Assembly (NCBI GenBank): GCA_900478215.1
Contig: LS483478.1
Coordinates: 1 to 64,000 of the forward strand
From: Salmonella enterica subsp. houtenae serovar Houten
GTDB taxonomy: Bacteria; Pseudomonadota; Gammaproteobacteria; Enterobacterales; Enterobacteriaceae
Direction: 5' to 3'
DNA: 64,000 nt
Numbering within the stretch: the first letter of the stretch is position 1; the number at the start of each line of letters is the position of its first letter. The translations under genes and the position numbers were made by a program. Below, piece after piece: positions 16,759 through 25,949 of the stretch. The notes below the pieces were generated by a model. That model saw only the letters and a list, made by a program, of their open reading frames with translations, was not told where the DNA came from and searched no databases.

Positions 16759-19494
16759 TCATAGCGGATGATGACTGGCCAGCCATGCGTCGAGCGCCGT
16801 CACTCCCTGCATTACGATAGTGTGAATATCTATATCGCTAAGCGGTTGCATTTCCAGCTCCCGACAGGCATCAGTCGCCTGAGTCATCCCCAGACTGGCG
16901 CAGCCGCTTTTTAATTTATGCGCCAGCCGCTTAATGTTAACCTCGTCATTCATGACGCGCGCCGCTTCGATCTCCTCGACTAAAGGCAACGCGCTTTCTT
17001 TGAATAACGCGACCCATTGCCGGAGTTTTTCCGGGCCGACAGAGGCCATATCGCCGGCAAGCTGATGTTCATTCAGCATCGCCCGCGCGTCGTGAGATTT
17101 GCCCTGTAAATAGTGCGCTATCATGCGGTAAAGCTCCTCGCGGGGAACGGGCTTTTGAATGATCCCGCAGAAAAGACCGGCAGTACGCTGACGGAGATTA
17201 TCGTCTATCACATGCGCGCTAAATCCAATGCGTTTCATGGCGGGATACTGACTCATCAACTGCTGCGCCAGGGTTAAGCCGTCATAATCCGGTAAATCAA
17301 AATCCACCAGCGCCACATCAAAGGACTCGCCTTCGGCTAAACAGCGTAGCGCGTCATTCGCGCTTTCGGCAAGCGAGACTTTCACCCCTTTGCCCGTGAG
17401 CATTTCAGCGGTAATACGCTGCGTCAGCGTATTATCTTCAATCAGCAACAGGCGTAGCCCGTTAAGATTTATCGGTTCTCTGAATGCATTTTTGCTTGCA
17501 GGCTTAGGATGGCGAACTGGTAGCTGTAAACGAAAACAACTGCCAACATGAAGCGTACTGGTGACGGTTAGCGTCCCGCCCATCGCCTCCGCCAGGCTGG
17601 CGCTGATAGCCAGTCCCAGGCCCGTTCCGCCCCGGCGTCCTGTCGCCTGCACAAACGGCTTAAAAATATCCGTCAGCTTCGCCTCCGGGATACCGCATCC
17701 GGTATCTTCAACCTCAATGAACCAGCTCTGATCATCGCAAAACGTGCGCAGCACAATGTTGCCGCGATCGGTAAATTTCGCCGCGTTACTTAAAAGATTA
17801 ATCACAATCTGGCGTATTCGGCGCGGATCGCCTTGTAGCGCTGAGGGTAGCTGGTCGCTAAAGTCGGCGATGAGCGACACCTGAACACGGCTGTGCATTA
17901 AATGCAGCGCGCTATTCAATAATTGTCGCGGTTCAAACGGTTCCTCGCTAATGGAGACGTTGGTTCCGCCTACTTCAATTGCCGAGTAATCAAGAATATC
18001 GTTAAGAATTACCAGTAGCGACTCGCCTGAATCATTAATGGCCTGTAAATCATCGCGATAGTTTGCCATTAGCGGTTTATCGGCCAGCAATTGTACCGTA
18101 CCGAGAATGCCGTAAAGCGGCGTGCGAATTTCATGGCTCATGGCGGCAAGGAACGTTGATTTCGCCTCGTTGGCCTTTTCCGCTTCGGCGCGTGCCCGTC
18201 GGTGTTCCAGCACCAGCGCATGAAGCTCCGCCGTTTGCGACCGCACCTGCTCCGCCAGATCTTCACGATGGCGGTTCAATTTACGCACATTGGCGCGGAA
18301 TGCCTCCATCAGACGGCTGATGGTATCAAGTTCGCTGACGCCAGCGGCTTCCGGGAACGGCGAGTCAATATCGCCCTCCAGTAGCCGTTGTAAGGCCTGA
18401 GTTTGTTGCGCCAGCGGGCGGGATACGGAACGGTAAACCACTCGCCAAAGGATAAAACTTAATGAGCACAGCGCCAGGATGCCTAAGATCACTAACCCTA
18501 TTTGTCCACGCTGACTGGCGTGTTTAAGGCGCGCTAAGCCGGCCTCGTTACGCTTTTCGATGGCGTTCACCAATTGCGATACTTCTGTACTGAAGCGGGT
18601 AAACTGGAAGAGGTTATTTGCCATGAGCGTTTGAAGCTGATCGCGGATGGCGTTTTCCTTACGGAACAGGGTAACCAGCGTGGTGTACTGGTTTATTTTC
18701 TCCAGCGCGTCGGCGATTTGGGCGCGAACGGTAGGGTCTTCTATACGTTGCTGGCGGCGGGATAAAATTTTAACCAACTGATTAAGTTTTTCATCGGTTT
18801 TATCGGCATCGCTCGGTCCTTGCGCGTCTTTTAAGGTCACAATGAGCTGCTTAAACCGCAAGGCGTTGACCCGTAACTCGTTCATCTGATTCACATACTC
18901 AAGGTCGATATCAATCAGGCGGTCAAGCGCGCGCTCAGCCTGGTCCCCTTTATCACTTTCGATAAGATCGTAAATACCGGCCTGGGTGGCGCCCGCAGAT
19001 GTCGCTGCATTATTGGCCTGGCCGTGAGCCTGGGCGGCAATGTTTTCTGCTGCCTCTGCAATCTGGCGGCTTAACTGCTGTTGCTGTGCGCGCAGCGTGA
19101 GAATTTCACCGACCAGCGTTCCCTGCTGCCCAAGCGTTTGCGCTATCTCTTTTTCTTGCCGGGCAATGGCCGAGGTGTTAAATCCTTGCTCGCTTAATGC
19201 CTGCAATAGATGGTTAATTTTGAGGCTTTGCGCCTTCAGCATCCTCCCCTGGGCAAGCCAGACGCCCTCGCTGTCGGCATTGGTCAGATTTTGCGCGGAA
19301 AAGAGCTCATAAGCGCTGGCTTCGCTTAATTGCCGGGCCATATTCATCGTGGGGATCAGCGCTTGCGTATTGGTTTGTTCCACCTGGCTTATGACGCGCA
19401 GGCTAATCCAGCCGATCACGGTGCTGAGCAGGGTGAGCGCCGCCAGCAGGGCTAAGGCCAGCCATAATCTGCGGGTCAGTGAAGGCGTTGACAT
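16759..19494 (-). CDS. torS: TMAO hybrid sensor histidine kinase TorS
   Basis: TorS is the inner-membrane unorthodox sensor kinase that, with periplasmic TorT, detects trimethylamine N-oxide and phosphorylates TorR. The 911-residue protein has an N-terminal membrane segment, a long helical sensor region, a second membrane segment near 335-352, HAMP, a DHp domain with His454 (MSHEIRTP), an ATPase domain (GTGLGL), a receiver with Asp731 (VDFDLPDYDG) and a C-terminal Hpt with His859 (AHKLKSG). Length and order match E. coli TorS. It is divergent from torT and separated by 79 bp. Confidence 0.96.
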   Translation of the reverse strand: MSTPSLTRRLWLALALLAALTLLSTVIGWISLRVISQVEQTNTQALIPTMNMARQLSEASAYELFSAQNLTNADSEGVWLAQGRMLKAQSLKINHLLQALSEQGFNTSAIARQEKEIAQTLGQQGTLVGEILTLRAQQQQLSRQIAEAAENIAAQAHGQANNAATSAGATQAGIYDLIESDKGDQAERALDRLIDIDLEYVNQMNELRVNALRFKQLIVTLKDAQGPSDADKTDEKLNQLVKILSRRQQRIEDPTVRAQIADALEKINQYTTLVTLFRKENAIRDQLQTLMANNLFQFTRFSTEVSQLVNAIEKRNEAGLARLKHASQRGQIGLVILGILALCSLSFILWRVVYRSVSRPLAQQTQALQRLLEGDIDSPFPEAAGVSELDTISRLMEAFRANVRKLNRHREDLAEQVRSQTAELHALVLEHRRARAEAEKANEAKSTFLAAMSHEIRTPLYGILGTVQLLADKPLMANYRDDLQAINDSGESLLVILNDILDYSAIEVGGTNVSISEEPFEPRQLLNSALHLMHSRVQVSLIADFSDQLPSALQGDPRRIRQIVINLLSNAAKFTDRGNIVLRTFCDDQSWFIEVEDTGCGIPEAKLTDIFKPFVQATGRRGGTGLGLAISASLAEAMGGTLTVTSTLHVGSCFRLQLPVRHPKPASKNAFREPINLNGLRLLLIEDNTLTQRITAEMLTGKGVKVSLAESANDALRCLAEGESFDVALVDFDLPDYDGLTLAQQLMSQYPAMKRIGFSAHVIDDNLRQRTAGLFCGIIQKPVPREELYRMIAHYLQGKSHDARAMLNEHQLAGDMASVGPEKLRQWVALFKESALPLVEEIEAARVMNDEVNIKRLAHKLKSGCASLGMTQATDACRELEMQPLSDIDIHTIVMQGVTALDAWLASHHPL

Positions 19495-19573
19495 TTATGC
19501 GCCGCGGGTAAAATGGGTTGAGTTGCCGCCGGAAAAACCATTAGGATAAAACCTTGTCGGTAGTGGGGCTATC

Positions 19574-20614
19574 ATGCGCGCGCTTATTCTGTTCTTTTTT
19601 TTGATAATCATCGTCTCAAATGTAGAAACGGCGTTAGCCGGGACGGGCTTGCTACACTGGACGCGCGCCGATCGGGCGACTCCCTGGCGGCAAACGTCAG
19701 TCAGTGCGATTAAACCCTGGAAACTGTGTGCATTATACCCCAGCCTGAAAGATTCTTACTGGCTGTCCGTCAACTATGGGATGCAAAAAGCAGCCAAATT
19801 TTATGGCGTTGATTTAAAAGTGCTGGAAGCGAACGGCTATCGGCAACTGGCGACGCAACAACAACAAATGACGCAGTGCCGGGAGTGGGGCGCCGACGCT
19901 ATTCTGCTGGGGAGCAGTACCGATCGTTTTCCTGAGCTGGAGCGGTACGCCGGCAACCTGCCTGTCATTGAACTGGTGAACATTATTCATGGCGCTAATG
20001 TGAAAACCCGTGTGGGCCTGCCATGGTTTCAGATGGGCTATCTGCCGGGGCGTTTTCTGGTGCAGTGGAGTAAAGGAAAGGCGCTTAACGTTTTACTCTT
20101 TGCGGGGCCGCATGAAGCCGGCGGCAGTCAGGAGGTCGTGGATGGTTTTCGTCAGGCGATTAAAGGCAGCGCTATAAAGATAGTGGATATCGCCTGGGGC
20201 GATCACGATATCGAAGTGCAGCGAAACTTATTACAGGAGATGCTGGAGCGCCATCCCGACGCTAATGTGATTGCCGGGTCGGCGATAGCGGCGGAGGCGG
20301 CAATGGGCGAAGGGCGAAATTTGACGACCCCGCTCACGATCGTCTCATTTTATCTGACGCATCAAGTTTATCGCGGTTTAAAACGCGGCCATGTCCTGAT
20401 GGCGCTCAGCGATCAGATGGCCTGGCAGGGAGAATTAGCGATAGCGCAGTCAATTAAGGTCTTACAGGGGCAGGCCGTACCTGAAAATATCAGCCCGCCA
20501 GTGCTTATTTTGACGCATAAAAACGCCGACAGCGCGCGCGTTCGTCGCTCGCTATCGCCGCCGGGATTTCGGCCAGTCTATTTATATCAATACACTTCCG
20601 AGGCTAAAAAGTAG
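19574..20614 (+). CDS. torT: TMAO-sensing periplasmic protein TorT
   Basis: TorT is a periplasmic binding-protein-like receptor for TMAO that docks on the TorS sensor domain. The 346-residue protein begins with a signal peptide (ALILFFFLIIIVSNVETALA) and continues with a type I periplasmic-binding fold (LYPSLKDSYWLSVNYGM, GADAILLGSS, VIAGSAIAAEAAM). It is slightly longer than its E. coli homologue. Its 3' end overlaps the convergent torR stop by 28 bp, and its start is divergent from torS. Confidence 0.95.
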   Translation: MRALILFFFLIIIVSNVETALAGTGLLHWTRADRATPWRQTSVSAIKPWKLCALYPSLKDSYWLSVNYGMQKAAKFYGVDLKVLEANGYRQLATQQQQMTQCREWGADAILLGSSTDRFPELERYAGNLPVIELVNIIHGANVKTRVGLPWFQMGYLPGRFLVQWSKGKALNVLLFAGPHEAGGSQEVVDGFRQAIKGSAIKIVDIAWGDHDIEVQRNLLQEMLERHPDANVIAGSAIAAEAAMGEGRNLTTPLTIVSFYLTHQVYRGLKRGHVLMALSDQMAWQGELAIAQSIKVLQGQAVPENISPPVLILTHKNADSARVRRSLSPPGFRPVYLYQYTSEAKK

Positions 20615-21279
20615 CCTTCGCCATGCTGGGTGACCAGCAGTTCCGGCGTAATTTTATGGCGTAAGCGGCGAACCAACACATCAATCGTGCGGAGATCCGG
20701 CGTCTCTACGCGGCGGGCGGAAAGCATCCGCAGCAGGCGTTCACGATGCAGCACTTTGCCTGGGTTGGTCACAAAGGCCAGCAGTAGCTCGTATTCCGCG
20801 CGCGTAAGCTTAATGGTTTCACCGTTGTGCTCCAGCGTGTGATTCATTACGTTCAGGCAGTAACCGGAAAACATGTAGCAGTTTTCATTGGCGCTTTGCG
20901 GCGTGGGGTGGGCCAGATCGATGCGCCACAAAAGATTTTTCACCCGCACTACCAACTCGCGCAGCTCCAGCGGCTTAGTGACGTAATCGTCCGCGCCCAT
21001 CTCCAGCCCGACGATGCGGTCGATTTGGTCGCAACGCCCCGTCACCAGAATAATGCCCACCGTGGAGCGTTCGCGTAGCGCCCTGGTCAGCATCAACCCG
21101 TTTTCATCCGGAAGATTGATATCCAGCAGGATCAGCGAAACGTGCTCATGTTCCATGATATCACGCAGGCCTGCGCCGTTGGCCGTCACAGAAACATGAT
21201 ATCCCTCCTGCTCAAAATAGGCCTGCAATCTGGCCTGAGTAACCGGTTCATCTTCAACAATAACAATGTGATGTGACAT
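20587..21279 (-). CDS. torR: TMAO response regulator TorR
   Basis: TorR is an OmpR/PhoB-type response regulator that activates torCAD and represses its own gene. The ATG at 21279 gives 230 residues starting MSHHIVIVEDEP, the usual length; an in-frame extension further upstream is unlikely because it would run into the tor boxes. The phospho-acceptor is Asp53 (LLDINLPDENG), Lys in the VTKPLELREL segment completes the receiver, and the C-terminal winged helix carries RRVETPDLRTIDVLVRRLR. Four TorR boxes lie between this gene and torC. Confidence 0.96.
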   Translation of the reverse strand: MSHHIVIVEDEPVTQARLQAYFEQEGYHVSVTANGAGLRDIMEHEHVSLILLDINLPDENGLMLTRALRERSTVGIILVTGRCDQIDRIVGLEMGADDYVTKPLELRELVVRVKNLLWRIDLAHPTPQSANENCYMFSGYCLNVMNHTLEHNGETIKLTRAEYELLLAFVTNPGKVLHRERLLRMLSARRVETPDLRTIDVLVRRLRHKITPELLVTQHGEGYFLASEVY

Positions 21280-21297
21280 CCTGTGCGCGGTCTCTTT

Positions 21298-21374
21298 CTG
21301 TTCATATCTGTTCATATATTGTCGTATCCCGTTCACCCTGACCAGTGACGCTGTTCATATTTACAGAATAAGAT
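21298..21374 (+). promoter_or_regulatory. TorR boxes and torC promoter
   Basis: Three copies of CTGTTCATAT occur at 21298-21307, 21308-21317 and 21351-21360, with a degenerate copy around 21329-21338. This four-box layout is that of the E. coli torC promoter, where phosphorylated TorR binds. A likely -10 element TAAGAT lies at 21369-21374, so box 4 sits where a -35 would be. The first two boxes are close to the torR start and explain autorepression. Confidence 0.92.
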
Positions 21375-21408
21375 CTGTGCATTAAACCATATAATTACAG
21401 GGGCTATT

Positions 21409-22593
21409 ATGCGAAAACTCTGGAGAGCGTTACTCAGGCCAAGCGCCCGTTGGTCGATACTGGCGCTGATCATTGTCGGGATTGTGATCGGCGTTGCGCT
21501 GATTGTGTTACCTCACGTCGGTATCAAACTGACCAGTACGACAGAGTTTTGCGTCAGTTGCCATAGTATGCAGCCGGTGTATCAGGAATATAAACAATCC
21601 GTACATTTCCAGAACGCTTCCGGGGTACGCGCGGAATGTCACGACTGTCATATCCCCCCTGATATCCCGGGCATGGTGAAACGCAAGCTGGAAGCCAGCA
21701 ACGATATTTACCAGACATTTATCGCCCACTCGATTGATACCCCCGAAAAATTTGAAGCCAAACGCGCCGAGCTTGCCGAGCGTGAATGGGCGCGCATGAA
21801 AGAGAATAACTCCGCGACCTGTCGCTCCTGCCATAACTACGATGCGATGGATCACGCGAAGCAGAACCCGGAAGCGGCGCGGCAAATGAAAATCGCTGCG
21901 AAAGAAAATCAATCCTGCATCGACTGTCATAAAGGGATTGCCCACCAACTACCGGATATGAGCAGCGGTTTCCGCAAACAGTTTGAAGAACTGCGCGCCA
22001 GCGCCAGTACGCATAATGACGGCGATACGCTCTATTCGCTGGATATCAAGCCGATTTACGCCGCCAAAGGCGATAAAGAACCGGCAGGCTCGCTGTTACC
22101 TGCTTCTGAAGTGAAAGTCCTTAAACGGGACGGTGACTGGCTGCAGGTGCAAATTGAAGGCTGGACGGAGACGGACGGTCGCCAGCGTGTGCTGACGCAG
22201 TTGCCCGGTAAACGTATTTTTGTCGCCTCGATTCGCGGCGATGTGCAACAGCATGTGAAAACTCTGGAAGAGACCACCGTCGCGGCGACCAATACTCAGT
22301 GGAGCAAATTACAGGCAACCGCGTGGATGCAAAAAGGCGACATGGTAAATGACATTAAACCAATTTGGGCCTACGCCGACTCCCTCTATAACGGCACCTG
22401 TAATCAGTGTCACGGCGCGCCGGACAAAGCGCACTTCGACGCTAACGGCTGGATCGGCACGCTCAACGGCATGATCGGTTTCACCAGTCTGGATAAGCGT
22501 GAAGAACGTACCTTGTTGAAATATCTCCAGATGAATGCGTCTGATACCACTAACACGCCGCACAGCGATAAGGGAGAACACAATGAAAAATAA
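21409..22593 (+). CDS. torC: Pentahaem c-type cytochrome TorC
   Basis: TorC is the membrane-anchored cytochrome of the NapC/NirT family that passes electrons from menaquinol to TorA. The 394-residue protein has an N-terminal anchor helix (WSILALIIVGIVIGVALIVL) and five CxxCH haem sites: CVSCH, CHDCH, CRSCH, CIDCH and a distal CNQCH in the C-terminal domain that contacts TorA and TorS. It is the first gene of torCAD, and the torA start lies inside its last codons. Haem attachment needs a Ccm system, and one lies just downstream. Confidence 0.96.
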   Translation: MRKLWRALLRPSARWSILALIIVGIVIGVALIVLPHVGIKLTSTTEFCVSCHSMQPVYQEYKQSVHFQNASGVRAECHDCHIPPDIPGMVKRKLEASNDIYQTFIAHSIDTPEKFEAKRAELAEREWARMKENNSATCRSCHNYDAMDHAKQNPEAARQMKIAAKENQSCIDCHKGIAHQLPDMSSGFRKQFEELRASASTHNDGDTLYSLDIKPIYAAKGDKEPAGSLLPASEVKVLKRDGDWLQVQIEGWTETDGRQRVLTQLPGKRIFVASIRGDVQQHVKTLEETTVAATNTQWSKLQATAWMQKGDMVNDIKPIWAYADSLYNGTCNQCHGAPDKAHFDANGWIGTLNGMIGFTSLDKREERTLLKYLQMNASDTTNTPHSDKGEHNEK

Positions 22594-25135
22594 GGACACG
22601 TTACACGTCTCTCGTCGACGTTTTCTGGCGCAGCTCGGCGGTCTGACGGTGGCGGGAATGCTGGGGCCGTCACTGCTGACGCCCCGTAGCGCCCGCGCCG
22701 CGGATGCCGCGACGTCAGGCGCCGCGGCGAAAGAGGGGATCCTTACCGGTTCTCACTGGGGGGCGATTCGCGCCACGGTGGTCGACGGTCGATTTGTGGC
22801 GGCAAAACCGTTTGAACAGGATAAATACCCGTCCAAAATGATCGCCGGCCTGCCCGATCACGTCCACAACGCGGCGCGTATTCGCTATCCGATGGTGCGC
22901 GTCGACTGGATGCGCAAAGGTCATCAAAGCGATACCTCGCAGCGCGGCGATAATCGTTTTGTGCGCGTCTCCTGGGATGAAGCGCTGGATCTGTTCTATC
23001 AGGAGCTGGAGCGGGTACAGAAAACCTACGGGCCAAGCGCGTTACTGACGGCGAGCGGCTGGCAATCTACCGGCATGTTCCATAACGCCTCCGGGATGCT
23101 GGCGCGCGCGATTGCGCTGCATGGCAATAGCGTCAGCACAGGGGGAGACTATTCGACCGGCGCGGCGCAGGTGATTCTGCCGCGCGTGGTCGGTTCAATG
23201 GAAGTGTACGAACAGCAAACGTCATGGCCTCTTGTTTTACAGAACAGTAAAACAATTGTGCTGTGGGGATCTGATATGGTGAAAAACCAGCAGGCAAACT
23301 GGTGGTGCCCGGATCACGATGTCTATCAGTACTATGAGCAATTAAAAGAGAAGGTCGCCAGCGGCGCTATCTCGGTCATCAGCATCGATCCGGTCGTCAC
23401 TTCCACGCACGATTATCTCGGGCGCGACAAGGTCAAACATATCGCCATTAACCCGCAGACGGATGTCCCGTTACAACTGGCGCTGGCGCACACTCTGTAC
23501 AGCGAAAAACTGTACGATAAAAACTTCCTCAATAACTACTGCGTCGGTTTTGACCAGTTCCTCCCCTATTTATTGGGCGAGAAAGATGGACAGCCCAAAG
23601 ATGCTGCTTGGGCGGAAAAATTGTGTGGTGTTGACGCCGACACTATCCGCGCGCTGGCGCGGCAGATGGTGGGCGACAGAACGCAGATCATCGCTGGCTG
23701 GTGCGTACAACGTATGCAGCATGGCGAACAGTGGTCATGGATGGTTGTCGTGCTGGCGGCAATGCTGGGACAGATTGGTTTGCCGGGCGGTGGCTTTGGC
23801 TTTGGCTGGCACTACAACGGCGCTGGCACGCCCAGCCGTAAGGGCATTATTTTAAGCGGTTTCTCCGGTTCGACGACCGTTCCACCAGTGCACGACAGTA
23901 CGGATTATAAAGGCTACAGCAGTACCATTCCTATTGCGCGGTTTATGGATGCCATTCTTGAACCCGGCAAGGTCATTAACTGGAACGGAAAAACGGTGAA
24001 GTTGCCAGCGCTGAAGATGTGCGTGTTCGCCGGGACCAACCCGTTCCACCGGCACCAACAAATTAATCGCATTATTGAGGGGTGGCGCAAGCTGGAGACG
24101 GTCATCGCGATTGATAACCAGTGGACGTCGACCTGTCGCTTTGCGGATATCGTTTTGCCGGCCACCACCCAATTTGAACGCAACGATCTCGATCAATTCG
24201 GCAACCACTCTAACCGCGGCATTATCGCCATGAAACAGGTGGTGTCGCCGCAGTTTGAAGCGCGTAACGATTTTGATATTTTCCGCGATCTCTGCCGACG
24301 CTTTAACCGTGAAGCGGCGTTCACGGAAGGTCTTGATGAAATGGGTTGGCTGAAACGCATCTGGCAGGAAGGCAGCCAGCAGGGAAAAGGCCGCGGTATC
24401 CACTTACCGACTTTTGAGGTGTTCTGGAATCAGCAGGAGTACATTGAGTTTGATCATCCGCAGATGTTTGTGCGCCATCAGGCTTTCCGTGAAGATCCAG
24501 ACCTGGAGCCGTTGGGCACGCCAAGCGGCTTGATTGAAATTTACTCCAGAACGATCGCTGACATGAAATACGACGATTGTCAGGGCCATCCTATGTGGTT
24601 TGAAAAAATCGAACGCTCGCATGGCGGACCGGGATCACAACGTTGGCCGTTGCACTTACAATCAGTCCACCCTGACTTCCGTTTGCACTCCCAACTGTGC
24701 GAGTCAGAAACACTGCGTCAGCAATATGCCGTTGCCGGCAAGGAACCCGTCTTTATTAACCCACAGGATGCCAGCGCGCGCGGGATTCGTAACGGTGACA
24801 TCGTGCGGGTATTCAATGCGCGTGGGCAGGTACTGGCGGGCGCGGTCGTTTCCGATCGCTATGCGCCGGGCGTGGCGCGAATCCATGAAGGCGCCTGGTA
24901 CGATCCTGATAAAGGCAGCGACATCAATGCGCTTTGTAAATACGGCAACCCTAACGTATTAACGCTGGATATCGGTACATCGCAACTCGCGCAGGCGACC
25001 AGCGCGCATACGACGCTGGTGGAAATTGAAAAATATACCGGCCATATTGATAACGTCACGGCATTTAACGGTCCGGTCGAGATGGTCGCGCAGTGTGACT
25101 ATGTGCCTGCGTCGCAGGAGAATCCGCATGATTAA
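22583..25135 (+). CDS. torA: Trimethylamine-N-oxide reductase TorA
   Basis: TorA is the periplasmic molybdenum (bis-MGD) reductase that reduces TMAO to trimethylamine. The ATG at 22583, behind an AGGGAG ribosome site and inside the end of torC, gives 850 residues. Its twin-arginine signal is SRRRFLAQL at residues 10-18, so it is exported folded by Tat. The body shows DMSO-reductase-family motifs, including GGDYSTGAAQ with the likely Mo-ligand serine near residue 190, the QWTSTCRFADIVLPATT stretch and a C-terminal dinucleotide-binding domain. Its chaperone gene torD overlaps its stop. Confidence 0.97.
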   Translation: MKNKDTLHVSRRRFLAQLGGLTVAGMLGPSLLTPRSARAADAATSGAAAKEGILTGSHWGAIRATVVDGRFVAAKPFEQDKYPSKMIAGLPDHVHNAARIRYPMVRVDWMRKGHQSDTSQRGDNRFVRVSWDEALDLFYQELERVQKTYGPSALLTASGWQSTGMFHNASGMLARAIALHGNSVSTGGDYSTGAAQVILPRVVGSMEVYEQQTSWPLVLQNSKTIVLWGSDMVKNQQANWWCPDHDVYQYYEQLKEKVASGAISVISIDPVVTSTHDYLGRDKVKHIAINPQTDVPLQLALAHTLYSEKLYDKNFLNNYCVGFDQFLPYLLGEKDGQPKDAAWAEKLCGVDADTIRALARQMVGDRTQIIAGWCVQRMQHGEQWSWMVVVLAAMLGQIGLPGGGFGFGWHYNGAGTPSRKGIILSGFSGSTTVPPVHDSTDYKGYSSTIPIARFMDAILEPGKVINWNGKTVKLPALKMCVFAGTNPFHRHQQINRIIEGWRKLETVIAIDNQWTSTCRFADIVLPATTQFERNDLDQFGNHSNRGIIAMKQVVSPQFEARNDFDIFRDLCRRFNREAAFTEGLDEMGWLKRIWQEGSQQGKGRGIHLPTFEVFWNQQEYIEFDHPQMFVRHQAFREDPDLEPLGTPSGLIEIYSRTIADMKYDDCQGHPMWFEKIERSHGGPGSQRWPLHLQSVHPDFRLHSQLCESETLRQQYAVAGKEPVFINPQDASARGIRNGDIVRVFNARGQVLAGAVVSDRYAPGVARIHEGAWYDPDKGSDINALCKYGNPNVLTLDIGTSQLAQATSAHTTLVEIEKYTGHIDNVTAFNGPVEMVAQCDYVPASQENPHD

Positions 25136-25760
25136 GCCGCCAGCGCTTGCCCAGGAACAGTATGCCTGCGTATACGCATGGCTGGCGTTACTCTTTTTCC
25201 GGGAGGTGGATGAAGAAGGGTTAAGGCAATTGCAGTCCGCGGAGATCGCGGACTGGCTGGCGCTATTAAAGCGCCAGCCAACGCTGACGGCGTCGGTAGC
25301 GTTACTCGAACAAAAAATTGCCGCGCTTAGTCAGCGCCAGGATGCGCAGTTAGAGCTGGCCGCAGATTTTTGCGGATTATTTCTGATGACGGATAAAAAA
25401 TCGGCGTTGCCCTACGCTTCGCATTACCCGCAGCAGGAACCCGGCATGATTAAACATTTATTGCTTGAAGCCGGAATGGAAGTCAACGACGGTTTTAAAG
25501 AGTCGGCCGATCACCTGGCGATTTATCTGGAATTACTCAGCCATTTACATTTTTCGTTAGGTGAATCGTTCCAACAACGGAGAATGAATAAATTACGCCA
25601 GAAAACGTTGTCATCATTACTGGAATGGCTTCCGGAATTTACAAATAATTGCGTTAAGCATGATCCCTATGGTTTTTATGCTGCGTTAAGTCAATTATTG
25701 CTGGCTATCGTTCGTTTTGATGACGGAAAAGAGGAGTTATCCCTTGTTGCTGCGGAATAA
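25128..25760 (+). CDS. torD: TorA maturation chaperone TorD
   Basis: TorD binds the TorA signal peptide and apo-enzyme in the cytoplasm, protecting it until the molybdenum cofactor is inserted. The ATG at 25128 overlaps the torA stop by 8 bp and gives 210 residues, slightly longer than the E. coli protein. The all-helical fold is recognised by ELAADFCGLFLMTDK and ADHLAIYLELLSHLHFSLGE, the conserved TorD/DmsD-family core. Upstream in-frame extension within torA is not needed. It ends the torCAD operon; the following gene has its own promoter. Confidence 0.96.
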   Translation: MIKPPALAQEQYACVYAWLALLFFREVDEEGLRQLQSAEIADWLALLKRQPTLTASVALLEQKIAALSQRQDAQLELAADFCGLFLMTDKKSALPYASHYPQQEPGMIKHLLLEAGMEVNDGFKESADHLAIYLELLSHLHFSLGESFQQRRMNKLRQKTLSSLLEWLPEFTNNCVKHDPYGFYAALSQLLLAIVRFDDGKEELSLVAAE

Positions 25761-25839
25761 ACCAAGTGACGGGCATCGCAAAATGAATCTTACGATAGCC
25801 GGGGGTTATCATATCTATAGGTTTAGCCAATTGTAATTA

Positions 25840-25880
25840 TTGATACCAATCAATATCCACGATGGGTTTGTATTTAGTAT
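25840..25880 (+). promoter_or_regulatory. FNR-dependent promoter of the peroxidase-ccm unit
   Basis: TTGAT-ACCA-ATCAA (25840-25853) is a perfect FNR box. A -10-like TAGTAT at 25875-25880 puts a start point near 25887, so the box is centred close to -41, the standard class II activator position. This predicts anaerobic expression of the peroxidase gene at 25950 and the genes coupled to it. Confidence 0.85.
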
Positions 25881-25949
25881 TGACGGGCCTCATGAGTAAA
25901 AAAATAAAATTTAATTAATCATGCCGCAATACCCCATAAGGATAGTGAT

